DNA from: Lachnospiraceae bacterium YSB2008
Lineage (GTDB): Bacteria > Bacillota > Clostridia > Lachnospirales > Lachnospiraceae
Assembly (NCBI GenBank): GCA_000687655.1
Contig: JHWR01000002.1
Span: forward strand, 1-64,000
Length of the DNA stretch: 64,000 nucleotides
Direction of reading: 5' to 3'
This document shows positions 26,726-34,673 of the stretch, piece by piece. The position numbers were made by a program, and so were the translations under genes. The notes beneath the pieces were generated by a model. It ran no database searches. It worked only from the letters and a program-made list of their open reading frames with translations, and was not told the DNA's origin. Positions within the stretch are counted from its first letter, which is position 1. Each line of letters begins with the position of its first letter.

Positions 26726-27796
26726 ATGGGGATTATAGACATCATTACAAAAGATGTTATATCTGAAAATGAATCGAAGAGGGGTATGGTATCGCTCAGG
26801 ATACTTTATATCGCTCTTTTTGTTGCGTTTTCCATCGATCTTGTTCTTGTCGGATTCTCTGCCATATTATCAAATCCATTCCGTATCGCTCTTTTTTATG
26901 TTCTGATTCTTGTTCTGTTCTGGCAGACTTACCATACAACAACAAGAATATCCATTGCTGCTTTTGTTCTGTTTCTTCTTTGTATGATTTTGTCCTTTAT
27001 TCCTGTATTTGGCTGGAGTGCCGGAATGCAGAATTATTTTATAGTGATACTTATGCTTTCGTTTTTTGCAGTGCATGGTTCAACGCTGTTTAAGTTTCTG
27101 CTGGCCGGGCTTGTACTTTTTGCGAGAGCGTTGACTATTTTTCTTTTCGCAGGTACTAAACCGGAGACAGATATAGGACCTCTTACAGATAAATTTCTGC
27201 AGCTTACTAATATAACGGCGGTTTTCATTTCTATCATTATGATTTCTTATATTTTCAGCAGGGATGAGAATGCGGCTGAGAGCAAGCTTATGAGATTCAA
27301 TGACAGACTTATGCATCAGGCAGTAACTGATCCTTTGACGGGTCTTTATAACAGAAGAAGAGCCAGAGAGTATATGGATACCCTGGTAAAGAATATGAAT
27401 CATGATTCCATAAGCGTTGCAATAGGCGATATTGACTTCTTTAAGAAGGTAAATGATACTTATGGCCATGATGCAGGTGATGAGGTTCTGAAGTTCGTTG
27501 CAGAAACCTTCAAAGATTTATTCGCAGGAAAAGCTTTCATTTCCAGGTATGGCGGCGAAGAGTTTCTGATTGTATTTCCGGGGCTTAACGGTGATGAAGC
27601 ATATATACTGCTGGAAGATATGAGAAAAGACATTCAAAACAGTACGGTTATATCCGGTGAAGAAGAGATTAGAGTTACCATGACCTTCGGACTTACTGAG
27701 TTTGATTTTAACAAAGATATAGATCATACCATCAAAGAGGCTGATGAGAAATTATATAAAGGAAAGAGCAGTGGAAGAAACTGCGTCATCTATTAA
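26726..27796 (+). CDS. membrane diguanylate cyclase (GGDEF protein)
   Basis: A 356-residue protein predicted to make cyclic di-GMP. Residues about 25-185 carry five or six hydrophobic segments, a membrane sensor of no recognised family. The cytoplasmic GGDEF domain begins near DPLTGLYNRRRAREYMD, with GDIDFFKKVNDTYGHDAGDEVL, and the active-site motif is GGEEF (residues about 276-280), in the active class. The RxxD inhibitory site is missing at its usual place before GGEEF, so product feedback may be lost. ATG at 26726 was chosen because it follows the predicted transcription start; the ribosome site is weak. A monocistronic unit between promoter and terminator. Confidence 0.9.
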   Translation: MGIIDIITKDVISENESKRGMVSLRILYIALFVAFSIDLVLVGFSAILSNPFRIALFYVLILVLFWQTYHTTTRISIAAFVLFLLCMILSFIPVFGWSAGMQNYFIVILMLSFFAVHGSTLFKFLLAGLVLFARALTIFLFAGTKPETDIGPLTDKFLQLTNITAVFISIIMISYIFSRDENAAESKLMRFNDRLMHQAVTDPLTGLYNRRRAREYMDTLVKNMNHDSISVAIGDIDFFKKVNDTYGHDAGDEVLKFVAETFKDLFAGKAFISRYGGEEFLIVFPGLNGDEAYILLEDMRKDIQNSTVISGEEEIRVTMTFGLTEFDFNKDIDHTIKEADEKLYKGKSSGRNCVIY

Positions 27797-27827
27797 AATA
27801 TGAAAGAAGGACTTCTTATCAAAGAGG

Positions 27828-27860
27828 GTCCTGCATGTAAGATGCAGGACTTTTCTTTTC
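27828..27860 (+). terminator. Rho-independent terminator after the GGDEF gene
   Basis: GTCCTGCAT-GTAAG-ATGCAGGAC (27828-27850) is followed by TTTTCTTTTC. Confidence 0.9.
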
Positions 27861-27950
27861 TTAATGCAGATAGTAAAGAAAGAGTGTTTATGATATAATA
27901 TGCAAGGTTTGTGATATATTACTTTTTAGGGGTATCATGTAAAAAGATAG

Positions 27951-27979
27951 TTGACTTTTTATTTCAGTTATATTAATAT
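27951..27979 (+). promoter_or_regulatory. sigma-A promoter of recA
   Basis: TTGACT (27951-27956), 17-base spacer, TAATAT (27974-27979); the start site is predicted near 27986. Upstream, 27861-27950 holds only AT-rich sequence with another TATAAT (about 27893) lacking a good -35. Confidence 0.7.
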
Positions 27980-27991
27980 TAACGAGAAAAG

Positions 27992-28005
27992 CGAACATAT
28001 GTTTG
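27992..28005. promoter_or_regulatory. LexA (DinR) operator in the recA leader
   Basis: CGAACATATGTTTG matches the Gram-positive LexA/DinR consensus CGAACRNRYGTTYC at 13 of 14 positions. It lies a few bases after the predicted start of transcription and just before the ribosome site AAGGAGG, so bound LexA would block recA transcription until DNA damage. lexA is not in this window. Confidence 0.85.
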
Positions 28006-28017
28006 AAGGAGGATATT

Positions 28018-29043
28018 ATGGCAAACGAAGATAAAATAAGAGCACTTGATGCGGCACTTTCACAGATAGAGAAGCAGTTCGGTAAGGGAGCTGTAATGAA
28101 GCTTGGTGATAAGAATGCATCACTCAATATAGAAGCAGTACCTACAGGATCCCTCAGCCTTGACCTGGCACTTGGTATAGGCGGAGTACCTAAGGGAAGA
28201 ATTATAGAGATATACGGACCTGAGTCAAGTGGTAAGACAACAGTTGCACTTCATGTTGTTGCTGAAGTACAAAAGATGGGCGGTATAGCTGGTTTCATAG
28301 ATGCAGAGCATGCGCTTGATCCTGTATATGCAAAGAATATCGGTGTTGATATTGATAACCTTTACATTTCACAGCCTGACAACGGTGAGCAGGCTCTTGA
28401 GATCACAGAAACCATGGTAAGATCAGGTGCTGTTGATGTAATCATAGTTGATTCAGTAGCTGCACTTGTACCTAAGGCTGAGATTGATGGAGATATGGGA
28501 GACAGTCATGTTGGTCTTCATGCCAGACTTATGTCACAGGCACTTCGTAAGCTTACAGCAGCTATCAGCAGAACAAACTGTGTTGTTATATTTATCAATC
28601 AGTTAAGAGAAAAAGTCGGAGTGATGTTCGGTAATCCGGAGACAACCACTGGTGGTCGTGCACTTAAGTTCTATGCATCCGTAAGACTTGATGTAAGACG
28701 TATAGAAACTCTTAAGGCTGCCGGAGAAGTAATAGGTAACAGGACAAGAGTTAAGGTTGTTAAGAATAAGGTTGCACCTCCATTCAGAGAGGCAGAGTTT
28801 GACATCATGTTCGGTAAGGGTATATCCCGTTCAGGAGATATTCTTGATCTGGCTGCTTCAAATGGAATCATAGTGAAGTCAGGTGCATGGTATTCATATC
28901 TCGGAGAGAAGATCGGACAGGGAAGAGAAAATGCAAAGCAGTATCTTGAACAGAATCCGGATGTCATGTCTGAGGTAGAAGCACTTGTCAGAGAAAAATA
29001 TGCACCTGCAGATGAAGAGACAGGAGCAGAGAGTGAGGAATAA
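28018..29043 (+). CDS. recA: recombinase RecA
   Basis: A 341-residue recombinase that coats single-stranded DNA, drives strand exchange and triggers LexA self-cleavage. Walker A is [15 protein letters not shown]-type IDAEHALDP follows, and Walker [13 protein letters not shown], loop L1 and L2 residues ([27 protein letters not shown], residues about 199-225) are all present. The acidic C-terminal tail is [10 protein letters not shown]. The true start is ATG at 28018 after GAAGGAGG; an upstream in-frame ATG overlaps the ribosome site. It precedes recX by 2 bases. Confidence 0.98.
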   Translation: MANEDKIRALDAALSQIEKQFGKGAVMKLGDKNASLNIEAVPTGSLSLDLALGIGGVPKGRIIEIYGPESSGKTTVALHVVAEVQKMGGIAGFIDAEHALDPVYAKNIGVDIDNLYISQPDNGEQALEITETMVRSGAVDVIIVDSVAALVPKAEIDGDMGDSHVGLHARLMSQALRKLTAAISRTNCVVIFINQLREKVGVMFGNPETTTGGRALKFYASVRLDVRRIETLKAAGEVIGNRTRVKVVKNKVAPPFREAEFDIMFGKGISRSGDILDLAASNGIIVKSGAWYSYLGEKIGQGRENAKQYLEQNPDVMSEVEALVREKYAPADEETGAESEE

Positions 29044-29045
29044 GA

Positions 29046-29657
29046 ATGCCTTATATTGCAGTTAAGCATGTAGGCAATAGGTACAAGGTTTATTCCGATG
29101 ATACATATATAGGACCTCTTTGTAAGAGCGATATTGTAAGGCTGTCTCTTGAAGAAGATCAGGAAGTATCGCAAGCTCTTATTGAAGAGATTAAAGATAT
29201 CATGTACCGCAGAGCTTCAAACAGTTCCATGACTGTTCTTGGACAGAGAGAAGCATCTAAGGGAGATATCATATCAAAGCTCAAATTAAAAGAATATACG
29301 GATGAGACTATAGAGCATGTCATTGACATGCTCTATAAGTATAATTATCTGAATGACAGCAGATATATTGAAAGCTACATTCGTTCGAATATAGAAAAAA
29401 AGAGCAGGGCATGTATCAAGAGAGAACTCTCCATGAAGGATGTGGATACGTCTTATGTGGAAGTCTTACTGGATGAACTTTATGACGAAACAGGTATAGA
29501 TAACGAAAGTATTATTAAAGAGACTATAGCCAAAAGGTTTGGAAATCTGGATCTTTCTGATGATAAAAACCTTCGCAGGGTAGTATCCTATATGGCAAGA
29601 AGAGGGTTCAAACCCGGAGAAGTAATGAAATATATAAGTGATTTATCTGATGCCTAA
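29046..29657 (+). CDS. recX: regulatory protein RecX
   Basis: A 203-residue three-helix-repeat protein that binds RecA filaments and limits their growth. Recognisable parts are GQREASKGDIISKLKLKEYT, VIDMLYKYNYLNDSRYIESYI and the C-terminal repeat RVVSYMARRGFKPGEVMKYI. The gene starts 2 bases after recA and is surely co-transcribed, hence also under the LexA site. Confidence 0.92.
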   Translation: MPYIAVKHVGNRYKVYSDDTYIGPLCKSDIVRLSLEEDQEVSQALIEEIKDIMYRRASNSSMTVLGQREASKGDIISKLKLKEYTDETIEHVIDMLYKYNYLNDSRYIESYIRSNIEKKSRACIKRELSMKDVDTSYVEVLLDELYDETGIDNESIIKETIAKRFGNLDLSDDKNLRRVVSYMARRGFKPGEVMKYISDLSDA

Positions 29658-29673
29658 GTGGTTTACTTAATAC

Positions 29674-29700
29674 TTGACATTGATTTAAAAAACGTATAAT
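29674..29700 (+). promoter_or_regulatory. putative promoter of rny with short spacer
   Basis: Perfect TTGACA (29674-29679) and perfect TATAAT (29695-29700) are separated by only 15 bases instead of 17. About 50 bases of leader precede the GTG start. Confidence 0.6.
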
Positions 29701-29753
29701 ATCTATCTGTTGTACTATGCTTACAATAAATAACTAAATAAGGAGGTGCTCCT

Positions 29754-31301
29754 GTGCCAGTAACGATTATTGTGTGTGTACTAGTTGGTATCGTGGCTGC
29801 TGTCATAGGCTGGTTTGCCGGTATCGCTTATCGCAAGAATATTGCAGAAGCTAAGATCGGAAAAGCAGAAGACAAGGCTAAGAGTATTATAGATGACGCA
29901 CTTAAGACTGCTGAAGATAAGAAGAGAGAAGTTCTTCTTAATGCAAAGGAGGAGGCCCTTAAAACCAAGAATGATATTGAAAAGGAAGTTAAGGACCGCC
30001 GAAATGAGATTCAGCGTATGGAGAAGAGAGTTCTGTCACGTGAGGAAAACCTTGATAAGAAGACTACAGCTCTTGAGAGAAGGGAACAGTCCCTCACTCA
30101 TAAGGAAGAGAATCTTTCAAGGAAACAAGCCGAAGTTGATGAGCTTTCTGCAAAAAGGCTACAGGAACTGGAAAGAATATCCGGACTCACCTCTGAACAA
30201 GCAAAGGAATTTTTACTTAGGACTGTTGAAGAGGATGTAAAGCATGAAACAGCAGTCATGATCAAAGAACTTGAAACCAGAGCAAAAGAAGAAGCAGATA
30301 AAAAAGCTAAAAACTATGTAGTATCTGCAATCCAGAAATGCGCTGCAGATGTTGTATCAGAATCAACTATATCTCTGGTACAGCTTCCAAGCGACGAAAT
30401 GAAAGGAAGAATCATAGGACGTGAGGGTAGAAATATCAGAACCCTCGAAACTCTTACAGGTGTCGATCTTATTATAGATGATACTCCGGAAGCAGTTGTC
30501 CTGTCATGCTTCGATCCTATAAGAAGAGAAGTTGCAAGAATTGCACTTGAGAAGCTTATAGTCGACGGCCGTATCCATCCTGCAAGAATTGAAGAGATGG
30601 TTGATAAGGCTAAGAAAGAAGTAGAGACTAAGATCAGAGAAGAAGGTGAAAATGCAGCACTTATGTGTGGTGTTCACGGACTTCATCCTGAACTTATTAA
30701 ACTTCTTGGTCGTATGAAGTATAGAACCAGTTATGGACAGAATGTTCTTAAGCATTCAGTTGAAGTAGCTGAGTTGTGTGGCATCATTGCCGGTGAGATA
30801 GGTGAAGATGTCAAAATGGCTAAGAGAGCCGGTCTTTTGCATGATATTGGTAAATCTGTTGATCACGAATTAGAGGGATCACATGTTTCAATTGGTGTAG
30901 ACTTATGCCGTAAGTATAAGGAATCAGGAATTGTTGTTAATTCCGTAGCATCACACCATGGTGATACTGATCCTGAGAGTCTTATAGCTTGTATAGTCCA
31001 GGCTGCTGATACAATTTCAGCTGCAAGACCTGGTGCAAGACGTGAGACACTCGAAACATATACTACTCGACTTACAAAGCTTGAAGATCTTGTAAATGAC
31101 TTCAAGGGAGTAGATAAGACCTTTGCTATTCAGGCAGGACGTGAGATAAGGGTTATGGTTGTTCCAGAACTTGTAAATGATGCTGATATGGTTCTTCTGG
31201 CAAGGGATATTTCAAAGAAGATAGAAGACGAACTTGAGTATCCTGGACAGATTAAGGTAAATCTTATCAGAGAATCACGAGTAACTGATTATGCTAAATA
31301 A
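29754..31301 (+). CDS. rny: ribonuclease Y
   Basis: A 515-residue membrane-anchored endoribonuclease that starts bulk mRNA decay in Firmicutes. One N-terminal transmembrane helix ([20 protein letters not shown]), a long charged coiled coil (about 30-200), a KH domain ([20 protein letters not shown]) and an HD domain with the catalytic HD in [13 protein letters not shown]. Start GTG at 29754 after AGGAGG. Placement after recA-recX is common (recA-rny in Bacillus). Confidence 0.97.
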   Translation: MPVTIIVCVLVGIVAAVIGWFAGIAYRKNIAEAKIGKAEDKAKSIIDDALKTAEDKKREVLLNAKEEALKTKNDIEKEVKDRRNEIQRMEKRVLSREENLDKKTTALERREQSLTHKEENLSRKQAEVDELSAKRLQELERISGLTSEQAKEFLLRTVEEDVKHETAVMIKELETRAKEEADKKAKNYVVSAIQKCAADVVSESTISLVQLPSDEMKGRIIGREGRNIRTLETLTGVDLIIDDTPEAVVLSCFDPIRREVARIALEKLIVDGRIHPARIEEMVDKAKKEVETKIREEGENAALMCGVHGLHPELIKLLGRMKYRTSYGQNVLKHSVEVAELCGIIAGEIGEDVKMAKRAGLLHDIGKSVDHELEGSHVSIGVDLCRKYKESGIVVNSVASHHGDTDPESLIACIVQAADTISAARPGARRETLETYTTRLTKLEDLVNDFKGVDKTFAIQAGREIRVMVVPELVNDADMVLLARDISKKIEDELEYPGQIKVNLIRESRVTDYAK

Positions 31302-31315
31302 TTAAGTTGATTTTA

Positions 31316-31347
31316 AGAGCTGTGCTAATAGCACGGCTCTTTTTTTC
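31316..31347 (+). terminator. Rho-independent terminator after rny
   Basis: AGAGCTGTGC-TAATA-GCACGGCTCT with one G-T pair, followed by TTTTTT. Confidence 0.92.
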
Positions 31348-31364
31348 ATAATAGAAAGGATACT

Positions 31365-31393
31365 TTGTTCAAACTATAAATATATGATATATT
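31365..31393 (+). promoter_or_regulatory. putative promoter of the NUDIX gene
   Basis: TTGTTC (31365-31370), 17-base spacer, TATATT (31388-31393), with AGAGAGG before the ATG at 31427. Confidence 0.55.
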
Positions 31394-31426
31394 GTATCTA
31401 ATATTTCATTAAGAGAGGATCATTTC

Positions 31427-31978
31427 ATGGATAACATAAGATTTGACCGCATCAGGAGAGAATTAAAATACGAAGGTAACCGGCTTAAGTTTTACGAAGA
31501 CACATATGAGATGCCTGATGGAAATAAAGCATATTATGATTATATTGAAAACAGGGACGGGGCAGCTGTTCTTCCGGTAGATTCGGATGGTAAGCTTCTG
31601 TTCGTAAAGCAATACAGACCGGCTCTTGATGGAGAAAGTATAGAGCTTCCTGCAGGTTCTCTGGAATATGAAGATGAAGATTTTATGTCATGCGCAGCAA
31701 GGGAAGCGGAAGAGGAAACCGGAATGATTCCGGGAAAGCTCATCTATGTTTCTGACGTATATCCGCTTACAGCTTTCGTTAAAGAAAAGACAAAGGTATA
31801 TATAGGACTGGATCTGAAAAAAGGTGAAATTCACAGAGATGAAACTGAATTTATTAACGTAGTAAAACTGACGCTGGATGAGGCGTTGAATATGATAGAA
31901 ACAGGAAAAATAACTGATTCAAAGACAATAATAGCTATTTTTGCTTACAATAATCTGATTATTTCAAAAAAATTATAA
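31427..31978 (+). CDS. NUDIX hydrolase, ADP-ribose pyrophosphatase-like
   Basis: A 183-residue enzyme likely to cleave ADP-ribose to AMP and ribose 5-phosphate. The NUDIX core AAREAEEETGM is intact (REx2EE metal ligands), and FVKQYRPALDGESIELPAG before it is typical of the NudF/ADPRase subgroup. The distance between the box glycine and its first glutamate is one residue longer than the standard Gx5E. A monocistronic gene between a terminator and the xerD promoter. Confidence 0.9.
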   Translation: MDNIRFDRIRRELKYEGNRLKFYEDTYEMPDGNKAYYDYIENRDGAAVLPVDSDGKLLFVKQYRPALDGESIELPAGSLEYEDEDFMSCAAREAEEETGMIPGKLIYVSDVYPLTAFVKEKTKVYIGLDLKKGEIHRDETEFINVVKLTLDEALNMIETGKITDSKTIIAIFAYNNLIISKKL

Positions 31979-32092
31979 AAAAAATAATACTTGGATTATC
32001 CATATTTTGTAGACATAATTATTATTAGTTCATTATCTTGTGTAACCCCTGAAAAAGCTAGAAAAATCAATGGTTTTCATAAAATTTTTATA

Positions 32093-32121
32093 TTGATTTT
32101 ATGTAAATTTGAAATTATACT
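32093..32121 (+). promoter_or_regulatory. putative promoter of the xerD-aroC unit
   Basis: TTGATT (32093-32098), 17-base spacer, TATACT (32116-32121). A 9 bp inverted repeat AAAATCAAT/ATTGATTTT (32063-32071 and 32092-32100) overlaps the -35 and could be an operator. Nothing else is seen in the 209-base gap. Confidence 0.6.
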
Positions 32122-32187
32122 GTAACAGAAGCGAAATGATATTGAATGATTTTTGTAACAATTTCTAACTCGCCTAAGGGGAAATGT

Positions 32188-33072
32188 ATGGATGAATTAG
32201 TACAAGGTTTTGCTGATTACCTTGAAAGTACAAAACATGCAAAAAGCAATACTTTGCAGTCATATAAAAGAGATCTGGTTAAGTTCGCTGATTATACAAA
32301 AACAAGCGGAATTAATTCTATTGATGATGTCAATGTGACATGTCTTAATTCGTATATTCTGTTTCTGGAGAAGCAGGGATTAAGCTCTGCAACTATATCC
32401 AGATCTATAGCTAGTCTCAGAGCCTTTTTTGAATATCTTCGTAATGAAGGCGTTGTTAAGAAGAATCCGGCCGATGCGCTTAAACCTCCAAAGGTTATAA
32501 AGAAGACACCGGAGATTCTTACTGTTGAAGAAGTAACTAACCTTCTCAGTCAGCCTTCTACTAAGAATAATAAGGGTGTCAGAGATAAGGCTATGTTGGA
32601 GCTTCTTTATGCAACAGGTATGAGAGTTTCAGAGCTGATATCTCTCAGGCTTTCTGATGTTCATCTTCAGTTTGATTATATAGAATGTACTGATAACGGA
32701 AAAACAAGAATCATACCTATAGAGCATCAGGCAAAGATGGCGCTCAGTAATTACATCTATAAAGTAAGACCGGTTCTTTGCGATGATTCTGAGTATCTGT
32801 TCTCAAATGTTAAGGGAGGACAGATGTCAAGACAGGGATTCTGGAAAATCATTAAAGGATATGCAAAGAAAGCCGGTATAGACAAGGATATAACACCACA
32901 TATGATAAGACATTCATTTGCTTCTCATATGGTAAATAATGGTGCCGATATAAGAGCTGTTCAGGAGATGCTTGGACATTCGGATATTTCTTCAACACAG
33001 GTTTATCTGAAGAATAAAAAGAGCAGACTGAAAGAAGTATATGATATGGCTCATCCAAGAGCTAAGGCATAG
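32188..33072 (+). CDS. xerD: XerD-type site-specific tyrosine recombinase
   Basis: A 294-residue recombinase expected to resolve chromosome dimers at dif with a XerC-like partner. The N-terminal SAM-like core-binding domain (FADYLESTKHAKSNTLQSYKRDL) and the catalytic domain with Arg in YATGMRVSELISLR, HxxR in TPHMIRHSFASHMV, His in LGHSDISSTQ and nucleophile Tyr in QVYLKN are complete. ATG at 32188 after AAGGGG. No integron or phage context is present, and it is followed by aroC, so a housekeeping XerD is more likely than a mobile integrase. Confidence 0.88.
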   Translation: MDELVQGFADYLESTKHAKSNTLQSYKRDLVKFADYTKTSGINSIDDVNVTCLNSYILFLEKQGLSSATISRSIASLRAFFEYLRNEGVVKKNPADALKPPKVIKKTPEILTVEEVTNLLSQPSTKNNKGVRDKAMLELLYATGMRVSELISLRLSDVHLQFDYIECTDNGKTRIIPIEHQAKMALSNYIYKVRPVLCDDSEYLFSNVKGGQMSRQGFWKIIKGYAKKAGIDKDITPHMIRHSFASHMVNNGADIRAVQEMLGHSDISSTQVYLKNKKSRLKEVYDMAHPRAKA

Positions 33073-33089
33073 GAATGACGAGGTAACAT

Positions 33090-34187
33090 ATGTCAGGATC
33101 AATGTTCGGAAAGCTTCTACGTGTTTCAACATGGGGTGAATCCCATGGGGCTGCTGTTGGTGCAGTGCTTGATGGATGCCCTGCGGGGATACCGATAGAT
33201 GAAGAATACATTCAGAGCTTTCTAGATAGGCGCAAGCCGGGACAGTCGGAATTTACGACAGCAAGAAATGAATCAGATAAGGTTAGTATCATGTCGGGAG
33301 TATTTGAAGGTAAAACTACAGGTACTCCTATATCTTTGATTGTTTATAATAATGATCATCATTCATCTGATTACAGTAACATAAAGGATGTCTATAGACC
33401 GGGACATGCTGACTATACATTTGATGAAAAGTATGGATTCAGAGATTACAGAGGTGGCGGAAGGTCTTCGGGAAGAGAAACTATAGGAAGAGTTGCTGCC
33501 GGTGCGGTTGCAGCGAAAATGCTTTCAATGCTCGGTATTTCATTTACAACATACGTAAGCAGTATAGGTGAAATAACTGTAGATGAAACAAATCTTGATA
33601 TAGACTTTATAGATAAAAATCCTCTTTATATGCCGGACAGAGAGGCGTATGAAAAGGCCGGCGCATATCTTAAAGAGCTTTCATCAAAGGGTGATTCATC
33701 GGGAGCTGAAGTATGCTGCAGAGTAAAAGGGGTTCCGGCCGGGATAGGCGAGCCTGTATTTGATAAACTTGATGCATGTATTGCCCAGGCTGTTATGTCC
33801 ATAGGTGCTGTAAAGGCTGTGGAAATCGGTGACGGAAAGAGAGTATCTGGATATACAGGAAGCTTCAATAATGATAATTTCCAAAATATAGATGGAAATG
33901 TAATGAAGAAGACAAATCATTCGGGTGGCATACTCGGCGGCATAAGTGATGGAAGTGAGATAGTCATAAGAGCATCATTCAAACCTACTCCGTCCATTTA
34001 CACGGAACAGGATACGGTTGATCGTGATGGTAATGACACAAAGCTCACAATAAAAGGACGACATGATCCTGTTATTGCTCCAAGAGCAGCTATAGTAGTT
34101 GAGACGATGACTGCACTGGTAATAGCTGATCTTATGATGCAGAATATGAGCAGTAACATAGATAATATAAAAAAGATATATGAATAG
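33090..34187 (+). CDS. aroC: chorismate synthase
   Basis: A 365-residue FMN-dependent enzyme making chorismate from EPSP, the last shared step of aromatic amino-acid synthesis. Family signatures are WGESHGAAVGAVLDGCPAG, RRKPGQSEFTTARNESD, RPGHADYTFDEKYGFRDYRG and GGRSSGRETIGRVAAGAVA. Length is normal. It lies 17 bases after xerD and ends 12 bases before the rpsO promoter; the fused aroE-aroK gene is next but one. Confidence 0.96.
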   Translation: MSGSMFGKLLRVSTWGESHGAAVGAVLDGCPAGIPIDEEYIQSFLDRRKPGQSEFTTARNESDKVSIMSGVFEGKTTGTPISLIVYNNDHHSSDYSNIKDVYRPGHADYTFDEKYGFRDYRGGGRSSGRETIGRVAAGAVAAKMLSMLGISFTTYVSSIGEITVDETNLDIDFIDKNPLYMPDREAYEKAGAYLKELSSKGDSSGAEVCCRVKGVPAGIGEPVFDKLDACIAQAVMSIGAVKAVEIGDGKRVSGYTGSFNNDNFQNIDGNVMKKTNHSGGILGGISDGSEIVIRASFKPTPSIYTEQDTVDRDGNDTKLTIKGRHDPVIAPRAAIVVETMTALVIADLMMQNMSSNIDNIKKIYE

Positions 34188-34199
34188 TTATATTTTTAC

Positions 34200-34228
34200 T
34201 TGCAAGTAACAGACCTTTCTGTTATTAT
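34200..34228 (+). promoter_or_regulatory. sigma-A promoter of rpsO
   Basis: TTGCAA (34200-34205), 17-base spacer, TATTAT (34223-34228). The start site is predicted near 34235. Confidence 0.7.
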
Positions 34229-34234
34229 ACACCA

Positions 34235-34310
34235 AGCTGTAACTGGGACAGGGGATTCTCCAACCCATATCTCGGTTTCAAGCGGTTCATTATTTAAGGA
34301 GGATTTTGCT
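34235..34310 (+). promoter_or_regulatory. rpsO leader, likely S15 autoregulatory RNA
   Basis: About 76 bases lie between the predicted transcription start and rpsO. They hold GC-rich complementary pieces (TGGG at 34244 with CCCA at 34264; CTGT with ACAG around 34237-34251) unlike the AT-rich flanks. In many bacteria S15 represses its own translation through a structured leader that mimics its 16S site; several unrelated leader classes are known. A specific class cannot be assigned by eye. Confidence 0.5.
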
Positions 34311-34577
34311 ATGATTACAGCAGAACAGAAGAAAGACATCATTGCTAAGTATGGCAAGGATGCAAACGACACAGGTTCACCAGAGGTTCAGGTTGCACTT
34401 CTTACAGCAAGAATCAACGACCTCAATGAGCATTTCAAGGCTCATCCACATGATTACCATTCAAGAAGAGGTCTTCTTAAGATGGTTGGTCAGAGAAGAA
34501 ATATGCTTGCTTACATCAAGAGCAAGGATATCAATCGTTACAGAGAGCTTATTGAAAAGCTTGGACTTAGAAAGTAA
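34311..34577 (+). CDS. rpsO: 30S ribosomal protein uS15
   Basis: An 88-residue primary 16S-binding protein. The start is [20 protein letters not shown] at 34311 after AAGGAGG; a longer frame upstream is not translated as it has no ribosome site. [22 protein letters not shown] and [16 protein letters not shown] are the rRNA-contact signatures. It is transcribed from its own promoter and ends at its own terminator. Confidence 0.97.
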   Translation: MITAEQKKDIIAKYGKDANDTGSPEVQVALLTARINDLNEHFKAHPHDYHSRRGLLKMVGQRRNMLAYIKSKDINRYRELIEKLGLRK

Positions 34578-34586
34578 CAGACAAAG

Positions 34587-34620
34587 AAACGCAGTGGCCA
34601 ATAAGGTTACTGCGTTTTTC
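34587..34620 (+). terminator. Rho-independent terminator after rpsO
   Basis: AAACGCAGTGGCC-AATAA-GGTTACTGCGTTT (13 bp with two G-T pairs), followed by TT and C. Confidence 0.93.
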
Positions 34621-34673
34621 TGTTAATTCTTTTGTTTATCAGTAAAACAATTCTAACCTGAGAGGATTACATT

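Noticed and set aside
27861-27950. Possible riboswitch or small RNA before recA
   Set aside because: The stretch is AT-rich with no stable stem beyond the upstream terminator, and the recA promoter lies after it.
32188-33072. Tyrosine recombinase as a sign of an integrated element
   Set aside because: No attachment-site repeats, phage or transfer genes are nearby; sequence and position fit a housekeeping XerD.
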